Counted from the first letter of the stretch, positions 1 to 8,451 are shown. The stretch is DNA of 64,000 nucleotides from Chloroflexota bacterium (GCA_016234485.1 JACRBL010000008.1:100493-164492), one strand, 5' to 3'. Notes: a model not told the origin generated them from the letters alone. A program made the numbers and translations.

Positions 1-2
1 GC

Positions 3-79
3 ACATGGTTGATTCGATTCGGAAAGACTCGTCTTCTGCATGAGACCACGCCGCTCCCACCCAAACTGACCTTGGTCTA
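3..79 (+). CDS. possible 3' end of an upstream gene
   Basis: One forward frame is open from the window edge to a TAG at 77-79, giving a 25-residue tail that ends in PPKLTLV. It stops six bases before the next start codon, as expected for an operon neighbour. The piece is too short to assign, and the frame could be open by chance. Confidence 0.35.
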
Positions 80-85
80 GGAACG

Positions 86-1159
86 ATGGAAACGCAACGA
101 GACTTTATCCGTCCGCTTCGAGGCTGGGACAGGACCGCCTCCGCCCTCGACGACGCGGGGGCCGTGTTTCAACGGGCCGTTTACGACGCTGACAAAAATT
201 TCCGCCGCAAGGAAATCGTGACGCTCGATTTTTCGCGGGTGGATGTCTCGCCGCACATTCGGCTGTGTCTGAGCGCGTATATCGTGATGGGGAAATTATC
301 GCCCGCGGACGCGCAATCGCTGATAGAGGAATATGAAATGGCGTCCGGTGTCGCCGTCGCATCGTTCCGCGATTTCCTGGCGCGGCTGGACGGGGGATTG
401 CCCAACGCGTTCGATGACCCCATGCAGGGCATCTTCACCCGTCCATTTCACGAGGGCTTGTTTGGCGCGCACACCTTGCTGGACGCGTTGGACTTGATGA
501 ATGGCGCGCAGGATGAACCCTTGCGGCTATATTTTGAGACGTACACGAAATGCCGTCAGCGCCTGCTCGATATGGCCTTTAGCATGGCGCGGACGACCCC
601 CTCGTTGCGCGAGGACGAGATCCATTCGGGGGAGGATTTCTTTGTCTGGTGGCGGCGCCGATGGACGAGGGAGATTCGCATCGCGTTGCCAGACCAGAGC
701 GCGGCGACCCTGTCCATGCCGCCTGCGCCAGAGAAGACCCTCGCCACGCTGACGAGGATCATCCAGGAGGCGACCGACGACTACGCCAGGCTGGCGCGTC
801 TGCTGGTGCGCCCCGCCGAGGCGGTGACGAAGTTCGTCCACGCCTTCGTGACCGAGTTGAACGAGGGGATGGTGAACCTGCCGCTCAATCAATTGGGTCA
901 ACAACAATGCCCGGCGGCAAAAGACCTGGAGACGAACGTCAAACCTTCGGCGGGATATCCAACCACCGCGCCCTTCGTGAAAGAGGTGACGGCGCGCGGG
1001 CGCGTGGTGGAGGACGCCTTCAAACGCTTTTTTGCGGCGAAGCAAAAAAAATTCCTCCTGCCGCGCACGCAAAAGCAAATCTGCGTTTCGCAACTGGGAG
1101 GATGTCCGTTCCCTGATTATGGTTTTGTGGACAGGGAAAACGCTTACACGGGCGGATAG
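86..1159 (+). CDS. hypothetical protein, 357 aa
   Basis: I do not recognise this protein. It is soluble-looking, with no signal peptide or membrane segment, rich in Arg, Ala and Asp, and mostly predicted helical. A WWRRRW cluster lies near residue 190 and a basic stretch (AAKQKKFLLPRTQKQ) near the C-terminus. The weak ribosome site TAGGA precedes the ATG. Its 3' end overlaps the convergent next gene by 16 bp. Codon use matches the GC-rich neighbours, so it is probably a real gene; its role is unknown. Confidence 0.7.
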   Translation: METQRDFIRPLRGWDRTASALDDAGAVFQRAVYDADKNFRRKEIVTLDFSRVDVSPHIRLCLSAYIVMGKLSPADAQSLIEEYEMASGVAVASFRDFLARLDGGLPNAFDDPMQGIFTRPFHEGLFGAHTLLDALDLMNGAQDEPLRLYFETYTKCRQRLLDMAFSMARTTPSLREDEIHSGEDFFVWWRRRWTREIRIALPDQSAATLSMPPAPEKTLATLTRIIQEATDDYARLARLLVRPAEAVTKFVHAFVTELNEGMVNLPLNQLGQQQCPAAKDLETNVKPSAGYPTTAPFVKEVTARGRVVEDAFKRFFAAKQKKFLLPRTQKQICVSQLGGCPFPDYGFVDRENAYTGG

Positions 1160-1836
1160 GGAAAGGCGCGACGATCGGCGGGAGGAGCGGGGAAGATGCG
1201 CGTCCGCATTAGACTTTGGGCGCGGGACGCGAGCGCGGCGATTTCTTCGGGGCTGAGGTAACGCGTCAGGTCGGCGCGGCCCGCCAAAGGTCGGGCGAGT
1301 AGCGAGAGCAGGGAGTCGGGAATCGGCTGGTTGGCAAAGTCCCAGATGACGGTCCGCAATTTGTCTTCGGTGTGGAAGCAGAGACCGTGGTCTATGGCCC
1401 ACAGTTTGTGGTCGGCGTCGAAGAGGACGTGACTGCCCTTGCGGTCGGCGTTGTTGCAGAGCAGGTCGAAGAGGGCCACGGGTTGGAGCGCTTCTTTTTC
1501 GTCGTCGGTGAAGTTGAAGTAGTGATGGTTGGGGTCGAATTCGATGTAGCGTTGGAGCGAGCCTGGGCCGTAGGGGCCGTCTTCGCGGAAGGCGGTGTAG
1601 GGGACGAGGCCGAAGCCCAGCGCCTCGCTGACGATGTACGCGGCGACCTCGCGCAGGGCGAGGGTGTTCTCTTCAAAATCCCAGAGCGGGCGCTCGCCAC
1701 GGCTGGGCTTGTAGACGGCGGGGATCGTTTCGCCCGCGTGGGTCACGTCCACGAGGAAGGTGTAGTTGGAGCCGAGCATGAACTGGCCTTGGAGTTCGAT
1801 CTTGCCGTGGGCGAAGGTTTCGGGGAGGGAGGGCAT
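1144..1836 (-). CDS. SCO1664-family protein (PI3/PI4-kinase-like fold)
   Basis: This 230-residue protein resembles the SCO1664 family, whose members keep a phosphatidylinositol-3/4-kinase-like core but whose substrate is unknown to me. Supporting motifs are AVYKPSRGERPLWDF near residue 60 (candidate nucleotide-binding Lys), LLCNNADRKGSHVLFD near 130 (catalytic-loop-like) and LWAIDHGLCFH near 145 (metal-binding Asp-like). The length fits the family. In actinobacteria the gene is usually beside a DUF3090 gene, which is absent here. A TATAAT box ends six bases before the ATG, so the mRNA is probably leaderless. The family call is from motif recognition only. Confidence 0.75.
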   Translation of the reverse strand: MPSLPETFAHGKIELQGQFMLGSNYTFLVDVTHAGETIPAVYKPSRGERPLWDFEENTLALREVAAYIVSEALGFGLVPYTAFREDGPYGPGSLQRYIEFDPNHHYFNFTDDEKEALQPVALFDLLCNNADRKGSHVLFDADHKLWAIDHGLCFHTEDKLRTVIWDFANQPIPDSLLSLLARPLAGRADLTRYLSPEEIAALASRAQSLMRTRIFPAPPADRRAFPYPPV

Positions 1837-1842
1837 GGGGCG

Positions 1843-1848
1843 ATTATA
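1843..1848 (-). promoter_or_regulatory. -10 box of a likely leaderless promoter
   Basis: A perfect TATAAT reads toward the SCO1664-like gene and ends six bases before its ATG, placing the expected transcription start at or next to the start codon. No Shine-Dalgarno sequence fits in the gap. No convincing -35 box was identified. Confidence 0.5.
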
Positions 1849-1914
1849 AGACAGCGATATATATCTGGCGTGAAGAATTTGACTTGAGTAAGAGCAAATT
1901 GAAAGATTGCCAAT

Positions 1915-2850
1915 TTATTGATTTGCCCAAACTTCCAGTGGAGTTTCAATGCAACCAATGGATTGTTCCTTAAAAGTCTCGTAAAATTCATCTCCCGATA
2001 AGGATGTAGCTTCGGCAACAGATTTGTAATCGCCGAAATAATAAGGTTCCGTCCATTTTTTAAATCCATCCTTGTTGTCTGGAGACCAAACTATGATGTC
2101 AACAAAAGACTTTGCTGGACATCCTACATACTTATCGTCTACTATCACTCGTTTCATATCGTATTTCAAGTAGAAACCTTGATCGGGATAAAAAAGTACC
2201 AGATATAAAGAGTTAAAGGATACATCAGGGTGTTGAGGATCATCGGGAATAGTCTTCACAAAAATCTGGAAAGGTCTGCCATAAGATGTCAATATTTGTG
2301 GAAGTAGATAATAAGCCATTAAATCGGTATAACTGGAATTCCAAGTCAGTATCCAAGAATCATCGGAATGTAGTTGGGAAAAGGTTTCCATCCCAATCCC
2401 TTCAATTTGATCTTCCTCGTATCGTGCTGTAACACCTAGCGTGAGATAAGTGTTAGTTGAATAAGGAAAGAAAAAGTGCGCCCAACTTACTCTATCTGTA
2501 TAAGAATCGCCACGCAATATTCTCATTTCATCCGTATCTAAAAGTCCGAATTGGCTGAAGAAATTCTGTATCTCCTGTTTCGTTGTACGTTCAGGTGTAT
2601 TCCCCAACAGGCAAGGTAGTTGACAGCCTCCGTTATTTTTTAACAACGAAAATAGTTTTGCTTTGATCTCGTCTGATTGCTGTAAGACAAGAGGCGAGGC
2701 TAGTGTTGGATGGATGGTTATATCTGGCGTCATCGTAATCGCTGGCTGAGACGTTGCCGTAGCGGTGACAGAGTCCACAGTCAACTGCGGCGAGCAATTG
2801 ACGATCAAGAAAGTTGCCAGAATCAGGATGATGGGTGTTGTTCTTTTCAT
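1915..2850 (-). CDS. lipoprotein with GGCxLPC motif (paralogue 1)
   Basis: This is a predicted secreted, lipid-anchored protein of 311 residues. The start chosen is MKRTTPIIL, because it gives a compact signal peptide ending in the lipobox LIVNC; an upstream in-frame ATG would add 24 residues derived from the preceding gene's 3' end. A Thr/Ser/Pro-rich linker follows, then NNGGCQLPCLLGNTPERTT with two closely spaced Cys. It is last of three tandem lipoproteins and shares that motif with the second one. DNA is AT-richer than the neighbourhood. The function is unknown. Confidence 0.8.
   Translation of the reverse strand: MKRTTPIILILATFLIVNCSPQLTVDSVTATATSQPAITMTPDITIHPTLASPLVLQQSDEIKAKLFSLLKNNGGCQLPCLLGNTPERTTKQEIQNFFSQFGLLDTDEMRILRGDSYTDRVSWAHFFFPYSTNTYLTLGVTARYEEDQIEGIGMETFSQLHSDDSWILTWNSSYTDLMAYYLLPQILTSYGRPFQIFVKTIPDDPQHPDVSFNSLYLVLFYPDQGFYLKYDMKRVIVDDKYVGCPAKSFVDIIVWSPDNKDGFKKWTEPYYFGDYKSVAEATSLSGDEFYETFKEQSIGCIETPLEVWANQ
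2726..2850 (-). repeat. signal-peptide cassette, copy 1
   Basis: About 125 bp encoding the signal peptide, lipobox and first linker residues are nearly identical to 3702-3826. About 95 bp of it match 4699-4792. Similarity drops sharply afterwards. Confidence 0.85.
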
Positions 2851-2869
2851 TTTTTGCATCTCAATGGAA

Positions 2870-3826
2870 TTACGGCCACAAATTAACGGGAGTTTCCAAA
2901 CAGGCTTTTGATGCAGGGTCAATAAATGTATTGTAAAAAGACTCGGTTGTCATGTTTGTAGCATCTTCCAGCCTGCTTATTGTTTCGGGTCCCCAAGTAT
3001 TGTCCACATATGCTCCAATCACCTCTATCATAGGCGCTGCCCAATGATTTTCCCTCGCGGGATCAAACAATTCCAATCTTCCACCAACAGTTCTATAAAG
3101 TTCATACACAGATGTGGTTTTGTCAAAATCTTGCGGGCAAATTGATATATTCTCTCCGGACCGTGCGGGTAAGTATCCATAAGAGGCCCAAACGCCAATT
3201 TGGGTGTAATCCAGAACGAGTATTGCTGGTGGAAATTCTGTTTCAAAATCTCCACCTGTAGATCTCGCACTAATATAGACCTGCTCAGGAGTCCCCAATA
3301 ATGCTAATACTTGATGGAGTTGATAGGTGTAAAAGGTCTCTGGTTGGTATGTACTAATCCAATCGACTCTATCGTTACCTGAAACATCGAACATCAATCG
3401 TTCCTGTTCCGAAGCATTCTCAATTTCGTAATACACCTCTTTGTTTCCTCCCAATTCCTTCATTTCAATCATTATTGGGGTCAGAAAATGCAATGCTTCA
3501 GCCCAAGTAGTTTTGCCTGGGATAATCCCCCACCAACAAGGCAATTGACAACCGCCGTTGGTTTCCAGCAATTCTTGTATCTTTGCTTGTTTTTCTTGTG
3601 CCGAAAAAGTTGGCAATGGCGTCCAAGTAATAATGGGTGAAATTGTGGGCGCGTTTGTGGGAGTAACTGTTGGCGTCGCTGTCTCAGAAGGTTTGACATC
3701 AGGCGTCCTCGTAACCGCTGGCTGAGACGTTGCCGTAGCGGTGACAGAGTCCACTGTCAACTGCGGCGAGCAATTGACGATCAAGAAAGTTGCCAGAACC
3801 AGAATGATGAGTGTTGTTCTTTTCAT
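2870..3826 (-). CDS. lipoprotein with GGCxLPCWWG motif (paralogue 2)
   Basis: This 318-residue lipoprotein has a signal peptide with lipobox LIVNC, then a Thr/Pro-rich linker to about residue 75, then NGGCQLPCWWGIIPGKTTW followed by a mixed alpha/beta domain. I recognise the Cys-x-Leu-Pro-Cys-Trp-Trp-Gly signature as recurrent in Anaerolineae lipoproteins but know no function for it. It sits 19 bp before paralogue 1 and 3 bp after the propeller lipoprotein, so the three are probably cotranscribed. Its first 40 codons are almost identical in DNA to those of paralogue 1. Confidence 0.8.
   Translation of the reverse strand: MKRTTLIILVLATFLIVNCSPQLTVDSVTATATSQPAVTRTPDVKPSETATPTVTPTNAPTISPIITWTPLPTFSAQEKQAKIQELLETNGGCQLPCWWGIIPGKTTWAEALHFLTPIMIEMKELGGNKEVYYEIENASEQERLMFDVSGNDRVDWISTYQPETFYTYQLHQVLALLGTPEQVYISARSTGGDFETEFPPAILVLDYTQIGVWASYGYLPARSGENISICPQDFDKTTSVYELYRTVGGRLELFDPARENHWAAPMIEVIGAYVDNTWGPETISRLEDATNMTTESFYNTFIDPASKACLETPVNLWP
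3702..3826 (-). repeat. signal-peptide cassette, copy 2
   Basis: This is the second copy of the lipoprotein export cassette and differs from copy 1 at only a few bases over the first 120 bp. Confidence 0.85.
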
Positions 3827-3829
3827 TTC

Positions 3830-4792
3830 TCACTTCGGACAGAGATTTTTGTAAATATCTCTACCTAACACAACATCGGTTTCTAGAACATAGATGCCGC
3901 CTCCACTCAAAAATGCGATCCTCTTTCCATCGGGAGACCATGTTGGAGACCAAGCTCTATCCAGGTTCGGTATTTCAATCATACATTTTCCATCTGAACT
4001 AATCAAATGCAAGTAAGTTCCAATTTTATCCGGGGATTTCCGCTCAAATGCGATGACATTTCCCCTGGGAGACCATCTTGGCCGTACACTATCAAAACCT
4101 TGCGTTATTTGGCTGATCCGTCGTGTTTTAAGGTCTAGAATAAAAAGATTGCTATCGCCATGTTGGCTTACAGAGAAAACCACATATTGATTATCTGGCG
4201 ACCAAGAAATACCTGAACCGAAGTCTACATTTTCGTACAAAGCAATTGATTCTTCAACGTTTGTATAACTATCAATTAAATGTAACTCAAGGCGCGTAGG
4301 ATCATTCGGTTGAATCCTCCTAAGCGCTACGATTTTGCTTCCATCCGGCGACCAGGCAACTTCATCGAACGGATCTAAAAGACGTTCCACCGATTTATTA
4401 TTTACGTCTATTGACCACCATCCAGATGGCTCGAATCCTGTTGTGTCATAAACCAACAATAAAATCTTTTCGCCATCAGGCATCCATTCAACGTCAACAA
4501 ACTGGGCATTTCTTAGTGGCTCTATCAGAAATTTTTTTTCTTGCGTTCGAATATCAAGGACATAAATCTCAGACGGAATTATTGGTGTCTCATTTGCCAG
4601 TATTAGCAAATTATTCTCATCGGATGGCGACCAAATAATTTTTTGGATTGGGGGGCGACTCCCGCGTGGAGCAATAAACACAATCCCGTTATTTGTCTCG
4701 GTAGCGATGACAGAGCCATCAGTCCACTGCGGCGAGCAATTGACGATCAAGAAGGCTGCTAGAAGCAGGATGATGAGAGTTGTTCTTTTCAT
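3830..4792 (-). CDS. PD40/TolB-like beta-propeller lipoprotein
   Basis: The first of three tandem lipoprotein genes encodes 320 residues. The signal peptide and lipobox LIVNC are the same as in the next two genes. The mature part is a beta-propeller with repeats of the type WSPDGKRIAFLS, WSPDNQYVVFS and WSPRGNVIAFE, about six blades, as in WD40-like PD40/TolB proteins. Such proteins are usually extracytoplasmic ligand- or protein-binding scaffolds. The mature domain is unrelated to those of the next two genes, so only the export cassette is shared. Confidence 0.85.
   Translation of the reverse strand: MKRTTLIILLLAAFLIVNCSPQWTDGSVIATETNNGIVFIAPRGSRPPIQKIIWSPSDENNLLILANETPIIPSEIYVLDIRTQEKKFLIEPLRNAQFVDVEWMPDGEKILLLVYDTTGFEPSGWWSIDVNNKSVERLLDPFDEVAWSPDGSKIVALRRIQPNDPTRLELHLIDSYTNVEESIALYENVDFGSGISWSPDNQYVVFSVSQHGDSNLFILDLKTRRISQITQGFDSVRPRWSPRGNVIAFERKSPDKIGTYLHLISSDGKCMIEIPNLDRAWSPTWSPDGKRIAFLSGGGIYVLETDVVLGRDIYKNLCPK
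4699..4792 (-). repeat. signal-peptide cassette, copy 3
   Basis: This shorter copy of the lipoprotein export cassette is joined to an unrelated beta-propeller domain. Similarity to the other copies ends soon after the lipobox region. Confidence 0.75.
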
Positions 4793-4904
4793 TTTTCACC
4801 TCTTCGCCCATTCTAGCCCGCGCGCCAAACGCCTGTCAACCGACAAATACCCAACGCCTGCCTCCAAAATTAGCGGGTAAAATCAGCCCACTTACAGGTC
4901 AATC

Positions 4905-6947
4905 ATGCCAAAGAAATCCTCCTCTCCCAACTGGACTCAAGTTGCCCGTCTCCTGCTCACCTCGCGTCTGCTCGACGAACTCGAGGAGCGCGAACTCGCG
5001 CCCGCGGGCAAAGTGCCGTATCAATTTTCCGCCAAGGGACACGAACTCTCGCAAATTTTGCTCGCCCTGCAATTGACTCATCCGCACGACGCGGCCACGG
5101 TCTACTATCGCTCGCGTCCCTTCATGCTCGCGGCGGGACTCACCGTCAAAGAAGCCATCGCGGCGGGCATGGCGAAGAGCGGCTCTCCGTCCGAGGGGCG
5201 GGATGTGGGTGTGGTGTTCTCGATGCGGTCGAAACCTAACCCCCCCGGCCCCCCTTCCCTGAAAGGGAAGGGGGGAGTAAGCGTCCTCCCATCCTCGGGC
5301 GACGTGGGCGCGCAGTACACGCCCGCGGCGGGATGGGCGCAGGCGGTGCAATATCATCGCGACGCGATGGGTGAAAAAGAGTGGGACAAGGCCATCGCGG
5401 TGGCGCATGGCGGCGAAGGCTCGATTGCCGCCAACGGATTTTGGGCCGCGCTCAACATCGCCTCCACGCGCAAAATTCCGATGCTCTTCTTCATCGAAGA
5501 CAACGCCTTCGCCATCTCGGTGCGCTCGCATTTGCAGACGCCGGGCGCCGACCTCTCCTCGAACCTGCGCGGCTTCAAACATCTCTGCATCATTGACGGC
5601 GACGGCGCCGATCCCGAGGACGCGCCGCAGAAGATCGCCGAGGCGGTGGCGCACGTGCGCGCGGGCAAGGGGCCGTGTCTGCTTCACTTGCGCGTGCCGC
5701 GCATCATGGGTCACACCTTCATTGACGATCAGTCATATAAAACGGAAAACGAAAAACGTAATGAAGCCAAGCGCGATCCGTTGACGCGCCTGCAAAAATT
5801 TTTACCCGACCTGGATTGGACTTCCCTCGAGCGTGACGTGGCCGCCGAAGTCCGCGCCGCGCTGGACGAGGTCGCGTCGTGGCCGGACCCCGAGCCGCGT
5901 TCTGTCACCGACAATTTGTTCGCGGCTGTTGTAGGGGCGGACGGCCGTCCGCCCCTACCTGAAACATCGGGCACGCGCATCAACCTGATTGACGCCGTGC
6001 GCCGCACGCTCGAAGCCGAGATGACGCGCGACCCGCGCCTCGTGGTCTTCGGCGAGGACGTGGGCGCGAAGGGCGGCGTCCACGGGGCGACGGCGCACAT
6101 GCAGGAGAAATTCGGCGACGCGCGCGTCTTCGACACGTCGCTTTCGGAGGAGGGCATCATCGGCAGCGCGGTCGGGATGTCGCTGGCGGGATTGCGTCCC
6201 GTGCCGGAGATTCAATTTCGCAAATATGCCGATCCCGCCACGGAGCAGATCAACGACGCTGGCACAATCCGCTGGCGCACCGCGGGAAAATTCTGCGCGC
6301 CGATGGTGGTGCGAATCCCCGTCGGCTTCGGGAAGAAGATCGGCGACCCGTGGCATTCTGTGACGGGCGAGGCGATTTACGCGCACACGCTTGGCTGGCG
6401 GCTGGCGTTCCCGTCCAACGCGGCAGACGCGGTGGGACTTTTGCGCGAAGCATTGCGCGGCGAAGACCCGACCATCTTCTTCGAGCATCGCGCCTTGCTG
6501 GATACCGCCATTGCGCGCCGTCCCTACCCTGGCGACGAGTACGTTTTACGTTTTGGAGAAGCCGCGACTCTCGCGGAGGGCGACGCGCTGACGGTCGTCA
6601 CTTGGGGGGCGATGACGCATCGGGTGGCCGAGGCCGCTCAAACGTCCGCGGGACGCGTGGAGATTTTGGATCTGCGGACGATCGTCCCGTGGGACAAATC
6701 CCGCGTGTTGGAGTCCGTCCGCAAAACGGGAAAGTGTCTCATCGTCCACGAGGACGCGTTGACAGGCGGATTCGGCGCGGAGATCGCGGCGGTCATCGCG
6801 GAGGAGGCCTTCACCGATCTTGACGCGCCGCTGGCGAGAATGGCCGTGCCAGACGTGCCGATACCTTATAATATGGGCTTGATGAACGCGGCGCTCCCAC
6901 AGGTTGCGGACATTGAGCGAAAAATCCAATCTTTGCTTGCATTTTGA
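4905..6947 (+). CDS. fused 2-oxoacid dehydrogenase E1 (alpha+beta), TPP-dependent
   Basis: This 680-residue protein joins the alpha and beta subunits of a branched-chain 2-oxoacid/pyruvate-type dehydrogenase E1, which decarboxylates 2-oxoacids on thiamine diphosphate and passes the acyl group to E2 lipoate. The alpha part (about 1-330) has a TPP/Mg region GGEGSIAANGFWAALN with Glu where many homologues have Asp. The beta part (about 360-680) has VVFGEDVGAKGGVHG and DLRTIVPWD. No E2 or E3 gene is adjacent. Two repeat-derived inserts interrupt it, at about residues 112-125 (Pro/Gly/Lys-rich) and 343-351 (a 28-bp perfect palindrome), the second in the interdomain linker. Substrate is not resolvable from sequence. 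Confidence 0.9.
   Translation: MPKKSSSPNWTQVARLLLTSRLLDELEERELAPAGKVPYQFSAKGHELSQILLALQLTHPHDAATVYYRSRPFMLAAGLTVKEAIAAGMAKSGSPSEGRDVGVVFSMRSKPNPPGPPSLKGKGGVSVLPSSGDVGAQYTPAAGWAQAVQYHRDAMGEKEWDKAIAVAHGGEGSIAANGFWAALNIASTRKIPMLFFIEDNAFAISVRSHLQTPGADLSSNLRGFKHLCIIDGDGADPEDAPQKIAEAVAHVRAGKGPCLLHLRVPRIMGHTFIDDQSYKTENEKRNEAKRDPLTRLQKFLPDLDWTSLERDVAAEVRAALDEVASWPDPEPRSVTDNLFAAVVGADGRPPLPETSGTRINLIDAVRRTLEAEMTRDPRLVVFGEDVGAKGGVHGATAHMQEKFGDARVFDTSLSEEGIIGSAVGMSLAGLRPVPEIQFRKYADPATEQINDAGTIRWRTAGKFCAPMVVRIPVGFGKKIGDPWHSVTGEAIYAHTLGWRLAFPSNAADAVGLLREALRGEDPTIFFEHRALLDTAIARRPYPGDEYVLRFGEAATLAEGDALTVVTWGAMTHRVAEAAQTSAGRVEILDLRTIVPWDKSRVLESVRKTGKCLIVHEDALTGGFGAEIAAVIAEEAFTDLDAPLARMAVPDVPIPYNMGLMNAALPQVADIERKIQSLLAF
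5236..5280 (+). repeat. family A palindrome inside E1 gene
   Basis: A C-run/G-run inverted repeat (CCCCCTTCCCT, GAA, AGGGAAGGGGG) lies in frame in the E1 alpha coding region. Related C/G-rich hairpins occur at 23521-23655, 27753-27832, 32584-32640, 56915-56981 and 63080-63110. Confidence 0.75.
5931..5958 (+). repeat. family D perfect 28-bp palindrome inside E1 gene
   Basis: The 14-bp arm GTAGGGGCGGACGG is followed immediately by its exact reverse complement. It encodes VVGADGRPPLP between the alpha and beta halves. A related copy with an imperfect arm is at 28868-28897. Confidence 0.85.
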
Positions 6948-6961
6948 AAAAGGAGTTCCGC

Positions 6962-7273
6962 ATGAGTGAGAACGAGAAAGAGATGAATTTCCACAGCGAG
7001 ATGACAGTGTTGCAGATCGCGCGTTGGAGCAAGATCGTTTCGTGGGCGATGCTCACGGTGTACCTGATCCGTTTTGTTTCGGATTTGATTTCGGTTTTCG
7101 GCGGGGGCGGCTATGAGTTCCCCACCCTGCCGATGGATATTTTGCTGTTCGTGGCGAGCCTGCTTTCCACGCCGTTCTTCGGCGCTTTCTACTTCCTGGT
7201 TTTGCAGGGCGTGGCGCAGGGGCTTTACCTGGGACTCGACCTTTTCCTTAAGGATGAAGCGGACGAGGAATAG
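6962..7273 (+). CDS. small two-helix membrane protein
   Basis: This 103-residue protein has two hydrophobic segments, around residues 20-45 and 60-90 (MDILLFVASLLSTPFFGAFY), and charged ends. The start was chosen because GGAG lies at good spacing before this ATG, whereas the ATG 18 bp upstream overlaps the E1 stop and has no ribosome site. It sits between E1 and the isomerase gene and is probably cotranscribed with both. The function is unknown. Confidence 0.65.
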   Translation: MSENEKEMNFHSEMTVLQIARWSKIVSWAMLTVYLIRFVSDLISVFGGGGYEFPTLPMDILLFVASLLSTPFFGAFYFLVLQGVAQGLYLGLDLFLKDEADEE

Positions 7274-7275
7274 CA

Positions 7276-8364
7276 ATGCTCGAGTTGGATAATCTCGAAC
7301 GAATCGCGCAACTTGACGCGCAAAATATGCTGGCTGAGATCGAAGGCCTGCCCGATCAGTTGGCGCGCGCGTATGCCCTGCTTCAGAACTCGGAGGTCTT
7401 CAAGACCTCCGAGTTCTGGACTTCGGAAGTCTCCGTCAAACACGTCATCATCGCGGGGTTGGGCGGCTCGGCCATCGGCGGGGACCTGCTCTCCGCGTAC
7501 GTGGCGGATGCCTGCCCCGTCCCCGTCATCGTCCATCGCGATTACGGCCTGCCCGCTTTCGCCCGCGGCGAGGGGACGCTGGTGATCTGCTCCTCACATT
7601 CGGGCAATACCGAAGAGACGCTCGACTCGTTCGAGGCCGCGCACAAAACAGGTTGCCGCGTCATCTGCGTCAGCACAGGCGGAGAGTTGGCCGACCGCGC
7701 CAAAAAGGCGAACCTGCCGCTGGTGACGTTCGCTCACAACGGTCAGCCGCGCGCCGCGGTGGGATTCTCGTTTGGCATTTTGCTGGCAATCTTCGTTAAA
7801 CTTGGCCTCATCCCCGATCAGGCGGACGAGGTCGCGTCGGCGGTGAAGGCTATGAAGGCATCGCAGGCGCATCTGACTCCCTCGATGCAGACGACTCAGA
7901 ATCCCGCCAAGCGCTACGCGGGACAGTTGATGGGTCGCTGGGTGACGGTCTTCGGCGCGGGACGATTGACTCCTGTGGCGCGGCGCTTCAAGGGACAGAT
8001 CAACGAGATCGCGAAGGCCGTGGCGAATTTTGAGTTCATCCCCGAAGCCGATCACAATGCGCTGGCCGGGACTCTCAATCCGCAGGAGGTGATCCAGCCG
8101 CACACGATGAACCTCTTCCTGCGCTCCCCGTCGGATCATCCGCGCAACCGCATTCGCATTGACCTGACGAAGCAGATCTACATGCTCGAAGGTCCCAACA
8201 CCGATTTCCTCGACGCGCGCGGCGACACACCCCTCGCCCACATGTGGACGCTGATCCTGTTCGGCGACTACATGGCGTTCTATCTCGCCATCTGCTACGG
8301 CGTTGACCCCACTCCCGTGGACGCGCTGGTCAGTTTCAAGAACGCGCTGAAGGAAAGAAATTAA
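7276..8364 (+). CDS. bifunctional phosphoglucose/phosphomannose isomerase
   Basis: This 362-residue cytoplasmic SIS-domain enzyme interconverts fructose-6-P with glucose-6-P or mannose-6-P. The first SIS domain shows GLGGSAIGGDLLSAY (phosphate loop) and SSHSGNTEETLDSFE. The C-terminal part has the family's NEIAKAVANFEFIPEADHNALAG region with the catalytic His. Length fits the archaeal/bacterial PGI/PMI family. A 35-bp perfect palindrome adds about 12 residues at positions 37-48 (NSEVFKTSEFW), just before the first SIS strand. It could feed sugar nucleotide synthesis for the glycan locus downstream. Confidence 0.9.
   Translation: MLELDNLERIAQLDAQNMLAEIEGLPDQLARAYALLQNSEVFKTSEFWTSEVSVKHVIIAGLGGSAIGGDLLSAYVADACPVPVIVHRDYGLPAFARGEGTLVICSSHSGNTEETLDSFEAAHKTGCRVICVSTGGELADRAKKANLPLVTFAHNGQPRAAVGFSFGILLAIFVKLGLIPDQADEVASAVKAMKASQAHLTPSMQTTQNPAKRYAGQLMGRWVTVFGAGRLTPVARRFKGQINEIAKAVANFEFIPEADHNALAGTLNPQEVIQPHTMNLFLRSPSDHPRNRIRIDLTKQIYMLEGPNTDFLDARGDTPLAHMWTLILFGDYMAFYLAICYGVDPTPVDALVSFKNALKERN
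7384..7418 (+). repeat. perfect palindrome inside PGI/PMI gene
   Basis: Two exact 17-bp arms (CAGAACTCGGAGGTCTT and its reverse complement) are separated by one base. The palindrome is in frame and lengthens the protein before its first SIS strand. Confidence 0.85.
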
Positions 8365-8448
8365 CCACGAAGGACACGAAGGGCACGAAGGTTTCTTTTA
8401 ACAGAATTAACCTTTGTGAACTTTGTGTCCTTTGTGTTTAAAGGTTTT
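8365..8448 (+). repeat. imperfect palindrome of CACGAAGG units (family J)
   Basis: The left arm has CACGAAGGACACGAAGGGC and the right arm CTTTGTGTCCTTTGTG. The arms pair throughout in plus-strand RNA if G-U pairs are allowed. It fills the spacer between the isomerase and glycosyltransferase genes and runs up to the next start. Confidence 0.7.
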
Positions 8449-8451
8449 TCA

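Noticed and set aside
4899..5714. Open frame on the minus strand opposite the E1 gene
   Set aside because: It is Arg/His-rich, without motif, and opposite an intact conserved enzyme.
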